A stretch of 12,032 bases of DNA from Patescibacteria group bacterium (GCA_018830585.1 JAHJSD010000043.1:1-12032), one strand, 5' to 3'. Positions 1-5,968 are shown, counted from the first letter of the stretch. A program made the numbers and translations. Notes: a model not told the origin generated them from the sequence alone.

Positions 1-173
1 GAAAGACAGGCGCAAGGCCGATTTTCTTCTCTGCCGCAGAGGAGCATTTTGGGAGAGAAAAAGAGGGGAGCTGAGGGTGTAAAAACCCTCTATTCCCTAG
101 GTGTCAACCTAACCCACCCCGGGGGTGTCGGAGGTCAGATTAATTTTTTTTATTTCCATTTCGGCGACGCTCT
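1..173. other. Left-edge segment, possible 3' end of a plus-strand gene
   Basis: All three plus-strand frames are open from the window edge, to stops at 72-74 (TGA), 80-82 (TAA) and 175-177 (TAG), so the coding frame cannot be decided. The frame ending at 74 reads most like a natural C-terminus (ending HFGREKEGS), but this is a judgement from composition only. A 6-bp inverted repeat (73-78 with 85-90) sits right behind that stop. It has no T-tract, so it is not a canonical terminator. A palindrome CACCCC-G-GGGGTG lies at 115-127. The segment would be the convergent spacer between a plus-strand gene from the left and the minus-strand gene ending at 174. Confidence 0.3.
115..127. repeat. CACCCC-N-GGGGTG palindrome, copy 1
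   Basis: Perfect 6-bp arms around one central G. The same motif occurs twice more at 3061-3073 and 3086-3098. It lies in a convergent intergenic spacer here, while the other copies lie in a divergent one, so it is not tied to one orientation of transcription. Confidence 0.7.
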
Positions 174-644
174 TTAGTGTTCTGAAGGCCATAAAATTAA
201 GGAGGTCTTCTTCTCTATTGGCTTCTTTTTCTCCCGCCGGCGGCGGGGCCGCGGCCGGGGGGCGAGCAGTCTTTCGGCATCGTCGGGATCACAATAAACA
301 AGCCGGTCGCGTAAAAGCTCGATGGTTTCTCTCGTCGCCTCCGGGGTATTAGGGGTGACGACGGTTGGTAAAAAACATTCATCTAAAAAATGATGTTCGC
401 TTTGGGGCGCTATCTTTCTGGCGTGTGTCAGTATTATTAGAGCATCCGGGCCGATTCTATCCGCCGGATTGGTAATTTGAACCTGTCCCACGTAAACAAT
501 TTCGCCTATAGGGACTTTTCCGGCTGGTATTGGGCGAACCTCTTTCCTTTGTCCGGCCAGTCTGAACTCAGAAAGAGTCGTCCGGATCTCTTCGGGCGGA
601 CTTTGACCGTATCCTGGCTGCAGCAATCTTCTTCTCTCTCCCAT
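174..644 (-). CDS. Hypothetical basic protein downstream of valS
   Basis: A 156-residue protein that I do not recognise. The ATG at 644-642 begins 1 nt after the valS TAA, so it is probably co-transcribed and translated by coupling. An in-frame ATG further up (686) would overlap valS and is less likely. There is no signal peptide or membrane segment. The N-terminal two thirds look like a folded domain with alternating hydrophobic segments (KVPIGEIVYVGQVQITNP, then DALIILTHARK), followed by a probable helix (ATRETIELLRDRLVY). Residues around 130-147 are a strongly basic tail (APRPRPRRRREKKK), suggesting contact with nucleic acid or ribosomes, but that is inference only. Codon use is that of a genuine gene. 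The last 15 nt before the stop resemble the end of valS, probably by chance. Confidence 0.65.
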   Translation of the reverse strand: MGERRRLLQPGYGQSPPEEIRTTLSEFRLAGQRKEVRPIPAGKVPIGEIVYVGQVQITNPADRIGPDALIILTHARKIAPQSEHHFLDECFLPTVVTPNTPEATRETIELLRDRLVYCDPDDAERLLAPRPRPRRRREKKKPIEKKTSLILWPSEH

Positions 645-645
645 T

Positions 646-2934
646 TTAGTGTTTTGAAGTGCTAATACCTTCTGGCCAGAGGGCAATCATCAGCGCCTCC
701 GGCTTGGTTAATTGGTAATTGGGCAAAACCTTTTTAAATTGCTGGTAAATGCTTTCGGTGACGAATGGAGCAAATGGGTGGAGCAGTTTAAGGGAAGTGA
801 TCAACACTTCGAGCAATACCGGCAGCGCTTCTTCTTTTCTGTTCTTAGTCGCTTCTATATAAAGATCGCAAAAATAGTGCCAGAAAAACTGGTAGATCTC
901 TTCCAGCGCCTGGCCAAAACGGTACTCGTCCAGGTTTTTATTGACCGAGTTAATCGTCTTTCTTAGCAATTTTAAAATTTCCCTGTCTTCTTTTCGAATT
1001 TTGAATTTCGAATTTTGGAATTTGTTTGAAATTTGGGATTTGGGATTTGGGATTTCCAGGTTTATGAAAATAAACCTGGCCGCATTCCAGATTTTGTTGC
1101 AGAAATTCCGCATTGCTTCGATCTTTTTTTCCGACAAAGCAATATTGGAAGCCGGGGCCACTCCGTAGATTAAAGCCATTCGTAAAGCATCGGCGCCGTA
1201 TTTTTGATAAATCTCGGTCGGGTTAACCACATTGCCCTTGCTTTTGCTCATTTTCTGGCCTTTTTCGTCAACCACTTTAGCGTGAAGATGAACCAACTCA
1301 AATGGTGTTTTGCCGGTTAAATAAAAACCGAAAATCATCATCCGCCCGACCCAGAAAAAGAGGATATCCCAAAGCGTGTCCATAACGCTGGTGGGGTAGA
1401 AGTATTTAAAATCAGGGGAACTTTTTTCCGGGTTTTCAACATTAAAACCCAGGGTAGTTAACGGCCATTGGCCGGATAAAAACCAGGTATCAAAAGTGTC
1501 GGTTTCCTGTAAAATATGGCCTTGGCCGCATTTTTTGCAGGTTTTTGATTTTTCGATCGAGTATTCGGCCTCAATCGGCGCGTTTAAAGTTTGCAGACCG
1601 CTTTCGATCTCCTCAAACCGGTATTTGTCTTTGATTTCGCTGTATTTGCCCGATACCAGAACCCCTTTTGAATCAATGAAATTTATCTGGATTTCCGGGT
1701 TGCAATCTAAGCAGTACCAAGCCGGTATTTGCGGCCCCCAAACGATTTGGCGGCTGATATTCCAGTCCCTGATATTCTCCATCCAATCTAAAAAAACTTT
1801 TTTGAATCTGGGCGGGAATATTTTGGTCTCTTTGGTTTTAACCGACTTGATTACCGCTTCGGACAGCGGTTTGGTTTTAACATACCATTGGGGAACCGGC
1901 AAAGGTTCGATTAAGTTTTTGCACCGGTAGCAAATGCCGACAGTGTGGCGCAATGGTTCGGTTTTAATTAATTTATTTTCCTTTTTTAATAAATCAATCG
2001 TCTTTTGCCGCGCCTGTTTCGGATAGAGTCCGTCGATTTCTTTAATGGTATTAATCATCTTTCCGGAAAGCTCGATGCAGGAAATTATCGGCAGGCCATG
2101 TTTCTGGCCGATTTCGAAATCAGTGGCGTCATGAGCCGGAGTGATTTTCAATGCGCCGGTGCCGAAATCTCTTTCTACCAACTCATCGGCGATAATAGGC
2201 ACTTCTTTGTTGATCAAAGGAACGATTGCCTTTTGGCAGGCTATTTTTTTATATTTTTTATCCTTGGGACTAACGGCCACGGCAACATCGGCAAAAATCG
2301 TTTCCGGTCTGGTGGTGGCAATTTGAATCGGGCCATAGTCTAAATAATAAAGAAAACCATCCTTTTCTACGTGATCCACTTCCAGATCGGAAAAAGCAGT
2401 GCCGCAGTGGGTGCAGTAATTGACGATTCTTTCTGCCCGGTAAAGCAGGCCGTCTTGATGGAGTTTTTTGAAAGTGGCTAAAACCTGTTTGATAATTTCC
2501 GGCTCTAAACTGTAGCGGTAGCGGCTCCAGTCTAAGGAGAAGCCTAAGTCTTTCATCTGAAACTGGTTTATTTTTCTGTTTTCTTCGACGAAATCCCAGA
2601 TCATTTTGTATAAGGTTTTCCGGTCGTAATCAAAACGGGACTGGCCTTGTTTCTGGAGCTTTTTTTCAAAAACAAATTGAGTTTCAATTCCGGCATGGTC
2701 GCCTCCGGGCAGCCAAAGGACCGGCTCGGCCATCATCCGGTGCCGGCGGCACAAAATATCTTGGATAGTAAACATGGCGTGGCCGATGTGCATCGGATCG
2801 TTGGCGTTGGGCAAGGGGAGAATGATGGTAAAGGGTTTTTTCTTAGGGTCTTTTTTCGGGGTGAAGTAGCCGGAACTTTCCCATTTTCGGTAAATTTCGG
2901 CTTCAAATTTTTCCGGCTGCCAGCGCTTGTCCAT
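646..2934 (-). CDS. valS: Valyl-tRNA synthetase
   Basis: Charges tRNA-Val with valine in the cytoplasm. The class I signatures are PMHIGHAM (HIGH box at residues 49-52) and KMSKS at 561-565. GDHAGI is at 78-83. The CP1 editing domain is marked by ATTRPET (206-212) and GTGALKITPAHD (258-269). WNISRQIVWGPQIPAWYC (391-408) and FDTWFLSGQWP (481-491) are ValS-type signatures. Cysteine pairs at 174/177, 335/338, 408/411 and 466/469 suggest zinc ribbons. At 762 residues it is much shorter than the E. coli enzyme (about 950) and ends soon after the anticodon-binding domain, lacking the usual C-terminal coiled-coil arm. Residues about 628-646 are an Asn/Lys/Ser/Ile-rich linker encoded by a DNA repeat (separate entry). 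The ATG at 2934 follows a TGC-TAAAAT extended -10 and has no Shine-Dalgarno sequence. Confidence 0.96.
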   Translation of the reverse strand: MDKRWQPEKFEAEIYRKWESSGYFTPKKDPKKKPFTIILPLPNANDPMHIGHAMFTIQDILCRRHRMMAEPVLWLPGGDHAGIETQFVFEKKLQKQGQSRFDYDRKTLYKMIWDFVEENRKINQFQMKDLGFSLDWSRYRYSLEPEIIKQVLATFKKLHQDGLLYRAERIVNYCTHCGTAFSDLEVDHVEKDGFLYYLDYGPIQIATTRPETIFADVAVAVSPKDKKYKKIACQKAIVPLINKEVPIIADELVERDFGTGALKITPAHDATDFEIGQKHGLPIISCIELSGKMINTIKEIDGLYPKQARQKTIDLLKKENKLIKTEPLRHTVGICYRCKNLIEPLPVPQWYVKTKPLSEAVIKSVKTKETKIFPPRFKKVFLDWMENIRDWNISRQIVWGPQIPAWYCLDCNPEIQINFIDSKGVLVSGKYSEIKDKYRFEEIESGLQTLNAPIEAEYSIEKSKTCKKCGQGHILQETDTFDTWFLSGQWPLTTLGFNVENPEKSSPDFKYFYPTSVMDTLWDILFFWVGRMMIFGFYLTGKTPFELVHLHAKVVDEKGQKMSKSKGNVVNPTEIYQKYGADALRMALIYGVAPASNIALSEKKIEAMRNFCNKIWNAARFIFINLEIPNPKSQISNKFQNSKFKIRKEDREILKLLRKTINSVNKNLDEYRFGQALEEIYQFFWHYFCDLYIEATKNRKEEALPVLLEVLITSLKLLHPFAPFVTESIYQQFKKVLPNYQLTKPEALMIALWPEGISTSKH
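991..1055. repeat. AT-rich iterated repeat inside valS
   Basis: Short reiterated units of the types TTTCGAATTTTGAA and TTTGGGATTTGGGA run through the valS coding sequence in frame. On the coding strand they give the peptide IPNPKSQISNKFQNSKFKI. The stretch falls in the linker between the catalytic core and the helical anticodon-binding domain, where ValS proteins vary in length. It reads as a mobile or expanded low-complexity repeat tolerated because it is in frame. Confidence 0.7.
1056..1079. repeat. Perfect 10-bp hairpin with GAAA loop inside valS
   Basis: CCAGGTTTAT and ATAAACCTGG are exact inverted copies separated by GAAA on the plus strand (TTTC in the valS mRNA). The hairpin abuts the iterated repeat and encodes residues of the conserved helix ARFIFINLE, so it is fully inside the gene. 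It may mark one end of the inserted repeat. Confidence 0.75.
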
Positions 2935-2943
2935 GATAAGGCT

Positions 2944-2952
2944 ATTTTAGCA
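2944..2952 (-). promoter_or_regulatory. valS extended -10 (TGC-TAAAAT)
   Basis: On the minus strand TGCTAAAAT ends 9 nt before the valS ATG. A start of transcription 6-7 nt downstream would leave a leader of about 2-3 nt, i.e. an essentially leaderless mRNA. A -35 is weak (TTAAAA at 2972-2967). No Shine-Dalgarno sequence precedes the ATG, which agrees. Confidence 0.5.
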
Positions 2953-2981
2953 CAGGTACAGCTGATTTTTAATCCTCCTTC

Positions 2982-2999
2982 GTTCCGCTTTGGCGGAAC
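2982..2999. repeat. 7-bp hairpin (GTTCCGC-TTTG-GCGGAAC)
   Basis: Perfect inverted arms with a 4-nt loop, upstream of the valS promoter on the minus strand. There is no following T-tract in either direction, so it is not a terminator. It is part of the repeat mosaic. Confidence 0.6.
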
Positions 3000-3028
3000 T
3001 TCGGTGGACAGGCCCTCCTTCGCTAAAG

Positions 3029-3048
3029 CCTGCCTGTCGGCAGACAGG
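3029..3048 (+). repeat. 20-nt palindromic repeat, copy A
   Basis: CCTGCCTGTCGGCAGACAGG. The exact reverse complement is present at 9425-9444, and a version with two changes that is a perfect palindrome is at 7214-7233. All three lie outside the recognised gene starts. Confidence 0.8.
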
Positions 3049-3060
3049 GTTTCAGCGATT

Positions 3061-3073
3061 CACCCCCGGGGTG
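3061..3073. repeat. CACCCC-N-GGGGTG palindrome, copy 2
   Basis: 6-bp arms around a central C, extendable by one T-A pair (3060/3074). It lies 12 nt from copy 3. Confidence 0.7.
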
Positions 3074-3085
3074 AGAATCTTTAGA

Positions 3086-3098
3086 CACCCCGGGGGTG
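3086..3098. repeat. CACCCC-N-GGGGTG palindrome, copy 3
   Basis: 6-bp arms around a central G, identical in sequence to copy 1 at 115-127. It lies upstream of both divergent promoters. Confidence 0.7.
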
Positions 3099-3119
3099 CT
3101 GGCTTTTGTCTGTGGTATA

Positions 3120-3136
3120 TTCGATCCAGGATCGAA
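3120..3136. repeat. GATCC-N-GGATC palindrome, site 1
   Basis: TTCGATCC-A-GGATCGAA, perfect 8-bp arms with a 1-nt centre. It ends 45 nt before the TATAAT box of the gene at 3195. Related sites occur at 3666, 3691, 6022 and 6090. Confidence 0.75.
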
Positions 3137-3181
3137 ATTATCCGAATGGAAGACAGTATGGGCAAAAGACCCATGCTGTTT

Positions 3182-3199
3182 TATAATTGCTATTATGGG
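3182..3199 (+). promoter_or_regulatory. -10 box and leaderless start of first small gene
   Basis: TATAAT (3182-3187) is followed after 7 nt by the ATG at 3195, placing the expected transcription start at or next to the start codon. The 18-nt stretch TATAATTGCTATTATGGG is identical at 3809-3826. A short inverted repeat ATGGG-N7-CCCAT (3158-3174) lies just upstream of the -10, where a regulator could bind. No clear -35 was seen. Confidence 0.65.
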
Positions 3200-3590
3200 A
3201 AAGGAAGGTGAAGAGAGGGAGGAGAGAACCATTGGTCAGTTTATCCGCTGGGCAGAAGAGGCGGCGGAGGCTGGTAGCATTAACCCTAGAATAGTAGGAC
3301 AGGCGCGCCGGGTTGCAAGACAATTCAATGGCGTGCAGTTAACGGAGGATAGGTGGACACAAGCTGTTTGTGCGGCGAGTCAGGGGGATAAGGCTGTTCT
3401 TTTCCAAGTTCTTACTGCCAGAGAATCGAGCACAGGTAATACTCATGGTTCTGGTAAAAGAGCGTCGCGCGTCAGCAATGAACCTCGCAGCGGCCGTGAC
3501 CACATGGCTGGTAGTAAGGTGATCAAAGCTCGGGTTCATTATCGCCATAGTCCGATAATCAGAAGGGTGCCGCGAGATATTAAAGAATAG
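3195..3590 (+). CDS. Small charged protein, paralog 1 of a tandem pair
   Basis: 131 residues, family not recognised. The ATG at 3195 is chosen over longer in-frame starts because it sits 7 nt behind a perfect TATAAT and the identical arrangement recurs at the next gene. The N-terminal half (residues about 10-75) is helical in character, with TIGQFIRWAEEA and VGQARRVARQF, and ends with LFQVLTA. The C-terminal half is Ser/Gly/Arg-rich and probably disordered, ending RRVPRDIKE. Shared with the gene at 3822 are MGK, T-x-GQ-x-x-RW-x-E, R-x-V-x-QARR and FQV-x-x-A, so the two are paralogs. There is no signal peptide or membrane span, so it is presumably cytoplasmic. The basic tail hints at nucleic-acid binding, which is inference only. 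Confidence 0.65.
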   Translation: MGKEGEEREERTIGQFIRWAEEAAEAGSINPRIVGQARRVARQFNGVQLTEDRWTQAVCAASQGDKAVLFQVLTARESSTGNTHGSGKRASRVSNEPRSGRDHMAGSKVIKARVHYRHSPIIRRVPRDIKE

Positions 3591-3623
3591 TGTCTTTTGG
3601 TCCGCCTTGGCAAAAATTTCGAA

Positions 3624-3641
3624 GGGATCCCTTTGGGACCC
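3624..3641. repeat. Bulged hairpin downstream of paralog 1
   Basis: GGG-a-TCCC pairs with GGGA-CCC across a TTT loop. It overlaps the perfect palindrome AAGGGATCCCTT. Located 34 nt after the stop, it could protect a 3' end, but lacks a T-tract. Confidence 0.45.
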
Positions 3642-3665
3642 GAGGGGTTTAAATCTTGGTCGGAA

Positions 3666-3682
3666 TTCGATCCTGGATTGAA
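3666..3682. repeat. GATCC-N-GGATC palindrome, site 2 (one mismatch)
   Basis: TTCGATCC-T-GGATTGAA. It differs from site 1 by the central base and one arm base, a change that keeps a G-U pair in RNA. Confidence 0.65.
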
Positions 3683-3690
3683 GACTTGAA

Positions 3691-3705
3691 ACGATCCGGG
3701 ATCGT
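3691..3705. repeat. GATCC-N-GGATC palindrome, site 3
   Basis: ACGATCC-G-GGATCGT, perfect 7-bp arms, only 8 nt after site 2. This paired layout recurs at 6022/6090 upstream of the SGNH gene. Confidence 0.7.
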
Positions 3706-3712
3706 AATTGCT

Positions 3713-3751
3713 CCAGCCTTTCTAAGGGAGAGTCTCCGGCCTGAAGGCTGG
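3713..3751. repeat. Branched inverted repeat
   Basis: Outer arms CCAGCCTT (3713-3720) and AAGGCTGG (3744-3751) are perfect inverted copies. The enclosed 23 nt contains a second perfect inverted repeat GGAGA-G-TCTCC (3727-3737). The nested layout resembles a structured RNA or a cruciform more than a simple protein site. It lies about 58 nt upstream of the -10 box of paralog 2. Confidence 0.55.
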
Positions 3752-3808
3752 GGAGGTTTCACTAAACTTACGAAGAAAAGAACCCCGACCGTAAGGTCGA
3801 AGATTTTG

Positions 3809-3826
3809 TATAATTGCTATTATGGG
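3809..3826 (+). promoter_or_regulatory. -10 box and leaderless start of second small gene
   Basis: TATAAT (3809-3814) followed 7 nt later by the ATG at 3822, identical over 18 nt to the first small gene. The -10 and the ATG region form an inverted repeat (ATAAT-TGCT-ATTAT). A hairpin CGACC-GTAA-GGTCG (3786-3799) sits at the position of a -35 or operator. Confidence 0.65.
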
Positions 3827-4157
3827 TAAACAAGATACAGAGCTAACTTTGGGTCAGCTTCCACGTTGGTTAGAAAGACAAAGTGTTTGCTCAAGGACTG
3901 TCAAACAGGCGAGAAGGGCGGTAGCTCAATATGGCCCCGCGCCGGTAATTGGTTGTGCACAGAGAGAAAGAATACTTCAGGCGGACGGCACGAACTCGGT
4001 TTTTCAGGTAATTTCCGCCGGATTGAGAAAACCTGAGTCTTTTTCCGGAAAACATGAATCCGGCTCTTTTTCAGAAGCAGAAGAGGTTCTTGCTAAACGT
4101 GGCCCTGTCAGCAGGCCAAGAAGACCTAGGAAAAGTAGGTGGCGCCGTGGTGAGTGA
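3822..4157 (+). CDS. Small basic protein, paralog 2 of the tandem pair
   Basis: 111 residues, family not recognised. Residues 1-70 align with paralog 1 (LTLGQLPRWLER against TIGQFIRWAEEA, VKQARRAVAQY against VGQARRVARQF, VFQVISA against LFQVLTA), with a few residues missing between the helices. The last 23 residues (VLAKRGPVSRPRRPRKSRW and the end RRGE) form a highly basic tail that resembles the end of the protein at 4235 (VLARRGLLRLERSRKTRR). This suggests a helical head plus a nucleic-acid-like binding tail, by inference. The start codon is fixed by the conserved promoter segment. It ends in TGA. There is no signal peptide. Amino-acid divergence is large while the promoter is unchanged. 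Confidence 0.65.
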   Translation: MGKQDTELTLGQLPRWLERQSVCSRTVKQARRAVAQYGPAPVIGCAQRERILQADGTNSVFQVISAGLRKPESFSGKHESGSFSEAEEVLAKRGPVSRPRRPRKSRWRRGE

Positions 4158-4220
4158 ATATAATCTCAGCCCTGGCCGGTTGATAGCTGTTGGTCTCTGG
4201 TGTAGAGAAACTTGCGAAAG

Positions 4221-4229
4221 TGGTAAAAT
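4221..4229 (+). promoter_or_regulatory. Extended -10 of third small gene (TGG-TAAAAT)
   Basis: TGGTAAAAT ends 5 nt before the ATG at 4235, the same extended -10 form (TGN-TAAAAT) as at valS and at the alpha/beta hydrolase. A TATAAT at 4159-4164 further upstream could serve as an additional promoter. No Shine-Dalgarno sequence is present. Confidence 0.5.
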
Positions 4230-4234
4230 TAAAT

Positions 4235-4948
4235 ATGACTGAGAGTTTTGATCCTTGGGGCCGAAAAGAAAAACGAAGAGAAGGGCCAGGAGAAATAAGT
4301 TATTCCAGCAAGGATGTTTTGCAGGAGGTGGGTGGGGGAGTAACCGAGGAGGAGCGGCGGAGGGATCAATCCCAAGAGGTTCTGACCTCGCTTCAGCGAG
4401 TAGCCGGAGCGCAAAAGGGAGGGTCAAAGGGATTAAAGCCGGAAGGGGAAAGAGTGAACATCTCGGACCTTTCCCCGGAACTTGGCAGAGTGGTTCAAAG
4501 AAGGGATATTCCCGGTGGCGGGGTAGTCAGGTCAGGTAGAATACATGTAAGAACCGGTGTACTTGTGGGGAGAGGTCGTTTGGCGGAAGTAACTGCGCCC
4601 AGGAGGAGTAAAGCAGTAATAGCTTGGGATGAGAGAAAAGGCATAGGAGTGGTAATAGATGCCAGCGTTGTTGACCCTGGTCATGTTGATAGGCTTGGAG
4701 TTAATGACCCCAGCGCTCATTACTCGACCACATTCGAGCGGACAGCACGACGGAGTCAGCAGAATTATGTTGAGGGTGGGGCAGCTACTTACAGCACGGT
4801 TGGAGGGACTCTTAAGAGGGCTAGAAAAAGAACCAGTCATTGGCGTCAGGTTGGCCGTAACGTTTTGGCCCGCCGGGGCCTTCTTAGATTAGAAAGATCT
4901 CGAAAGACCAGAAGGAAAAAAACCTGGGAAGATGTGCCGCTTGAGTGA
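4235..4948 (+). CDS. Arg-rich hypothetical protein
   Basis: 237 residues, not recognised. The ATG at 4235 is preferred to a TTG 45 nt upstream because of the extended -10 just before it. The N-terminal 80 residues are very hydrophilic and probably disordered. Residues about 95-175 look like a folded beta-rich domain (GGGVVRSGRIHVRTGVLVGRG, KAVIAWDERKGIGVVIDASV, HVDRLGVNDPSAHYSTTFE). The last 60 residues are strongly basic (RARKRTSHWRQVGRN, SRKTRRKKTW) and share the pattern VLA-[KR]-RG with the end of the protein at 3822. There is no signal peptide. Codon use favours AGA/AGG and GGx, like its two upstream neighbours and unlike valS. It ends 6 nt before the convergent hydrolase. Possibly a third, fused member of the same cluster; function unknown. 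Confidence 0.6.
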   Translation: MTESFDPWGRKEKRREGPGEISYSSKDVLQEVGGGVTEEERRRDQSQEVLTSLQRVAGAQKGGSKGLKPEGERVNISDLSPELGRVVQRRDIPGGGVVRSGRIHVRTGVLVGRGRLAEVTAPRRSKAVIAWDERKGIGVVIDASVVDPGHVDRLGVNDPSAHYSTTFERTARRSQQNYVEGGAATYSTVGGTLKRARKRTSHWRQVGRNVLARRGLLRLERSRKTRRKKTWEDVPLE

Positions 4949-4954
4949 TTTCAG

Positions 4955-5962
4955 TTAAAGATATTTTTTGAAAAACTCTAAATCTCTTTCAACCACTTCA
5001 TCCCAGTCCCGTTTTAAGTTGTGATCGCTTTCGGGATAAACAAAATAGCTGATCTCTTTGCCTAATTGTTGCATTTGATCAACAAAATCATCGGACCACT
5101 TTTGAGGTACCAAACTGTCAATGCCTCCTCGCTGGAGTTGGATAGGCGTTGCAATATCGGTTAAAAAAGTTTCAATCGAAAACAGCGAAGCTTGGTAGTC
5201 GTTTTTAAAGCCGGAAATTTTATCATAGACTTCTTTTCCCAGTTCGTCTAATTTTTCATACTCGTCCATATAGCGGAGAACCGAATCCGGGAACTTTTCC
5301 GTTACCGGGGCCCAAAGGGCAGTCGGATAATTTTTTTTGCTTATTTCTAAAACGGATAAAGCGATCTGACCGCCGTTGGAGTGTCCCCATAAGAATATTT
5401 TCTCCGGGTCGGCTTGGGGAAGGTTTCTTATTGAAGCGATCAAGTTGAGGATTGTCACCGGCCGGTAAAATCTGGCTTCTAAAATATCGGCGGAAGGCGA
5501 ATCCGAACCGCCGAAACCTAAAAAGTCTGGAGCCAGGGTGATAAATTCATTTTCGGCAAATTTCGCCGCCGCGTTTCTGGTACCCAAACCGGTGAAATAA
5601 ATCTCGTCATCGGCGTAGCCCCGGATCATCACTACCACCGGCAACGGGCTTGATTTCGGAGTTAAGGGCAGATTCAGCATGCCGGTAACTTTCTTATTAT
5701 CCGTTAGATAGGAAAAAAGCCATGAGACATATTTTTCCTCCTCTTTAATTACTTTTTCCAAGGTTATCTCGCTGCCGGGATAATCGCGGTTTTTAAGATT
5801 TTCAAAACTGTATTTTTGCAGAGGTTTTGGTTTGCTCTCTTTTTGCTGATCACTCAGAGGGGAAATGAAGTTTTTTGCCGTCTCTTGGTTTGCAATCAGC
5901 CAATATCCGCCCCAAACCAGCAGGACAAAAGCGACGGCAAGGATAATGGGCTTTTTTGTCAC
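4955..5962 (-). CDS. Membrane-anchored alpha/beta hydrolase (S9/dienelactone hydrolase-like)
   Basis: 335 residues. A hydrophobic segment at residues 5-23 (IILAVAFVLLVWGGYWLIA) after MTKK is an uncleaved signal anchor, so the enzyme faces outward. The catalytic triad is readable: nucleophile Ser195 in GHSNGG, Asp282 in GGIDSLVP and His314 in ESDHNL. The oxyanion-hole segment is MIRGYADD near 112-119. The core PDFLGFGGSD is typical of prolyl-oligopeptidase, dienelactone-hydrolase and acetyl-esterase relatives. The substrate is likely an ester or a peptide, not decidable here. The start is GTG at 5962, 6 nt after a TGT-TAAAAT extended -10, so leaderless-type. It converges on the Arg-rich gene with a 6-nt gap and no terminator, so the two transcripts probably overlap. 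Confidence 0.9.
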   Translation of the reverse strand: MTKKPIILAVAFVLLVWGGYWLIANQETAKNFISPLSDQQKESKPKPLQKYSFENLKNRDYPGSEITLEKVIKEEEKYVSWLFSYLTDNKKVTGMLNLPLTPKSSPLPVVVMIRGYADDEIYFTGLGTRNAAAKFAENEFITLAPDFLGFGGSDSPSADILEARFYRPVTILNLIASIRNLPQADPEKIFLWGHSNGGQIALSVLEISKKNYPTALWAPVTEKFPDSVLRYMDEYEKLDELGKEVYDKISGFKNDYQASLFSIETFLTDIATPIQLQRGGIDSLVPQKWSDDFVDQMQQLGKEISYFVYPESDHNLKRDWDEVVERDLEFFKKYL

Positions 5963-5968
5963 CCTGAT

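Larger units (their letters stand above)
2935..3194. other. Divergent intergenic region rich in palindromes
   Basis: 260 nt between valS (leftward) and the first small gene (rightward). In order it holds the valS promoter, a 7-bp hairpin (2982-2999), a mosaic repeat with GGTGGACAGG and CCTTCGCTAAAGC, a 20-nt palindromic repeat (3029-3048), two CACCCC-N-GGGGTG palindromes and a GATCC-N-GGATC palindrome. No open frame with credible coding character was seen. Confidence 0.7.
3591..3821. other. Spacer between the tandem paralogs, palindrome-rich
   Basis: 231 nt without a credible gene. It contains the 12-nt palindrome AAGGGATCCCTT (3622-3633) within a bulged hairpin (3624-3641), two GATCC-N-GGATC palindromes, a branched inverted repeat (3713-3751), a CGACC-GTAA-GGTCG hairpin (3786-3799) and the -10 box of the next gene. 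None of the hairpins is followed by a T-run, so no terminator is called. Confidence 0.65.

Noticed and set aside
73..90. Hairpin GAGGGT-N6-ACCCTC as a terminator
   Set aside because: No T-run follows on either strand and the stem is only 6 bp.
2005..2343. Plus-strand open frames opposite valS, here and at 1496-1930
   Set aside because: They are antisense shadows of a conserved synthetase gene, with unlikely protein composition.
2935..3194. CRISPR array, because several palindromes lie close together
   Set aside because: The palindromes are of different families, there are no evenly spaced identical repeats with unique spacers, and no cas-like gene is present.
4255..4539. Overlapping plus-strand frame encoding a very basic 94-residue peptide
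   Set aside because: It is a frame shadow of the gene at 4235, which has the better start signal and runs on well beyond it.
4235..4948. TGA read as Gly (Gracilibacteria/SR1-type code)
   Set aside because: Genes end properly at TGA (4155-4157 and 4946-4948), and no conserved gene here contains internal TGA codons, so the standard code fits.
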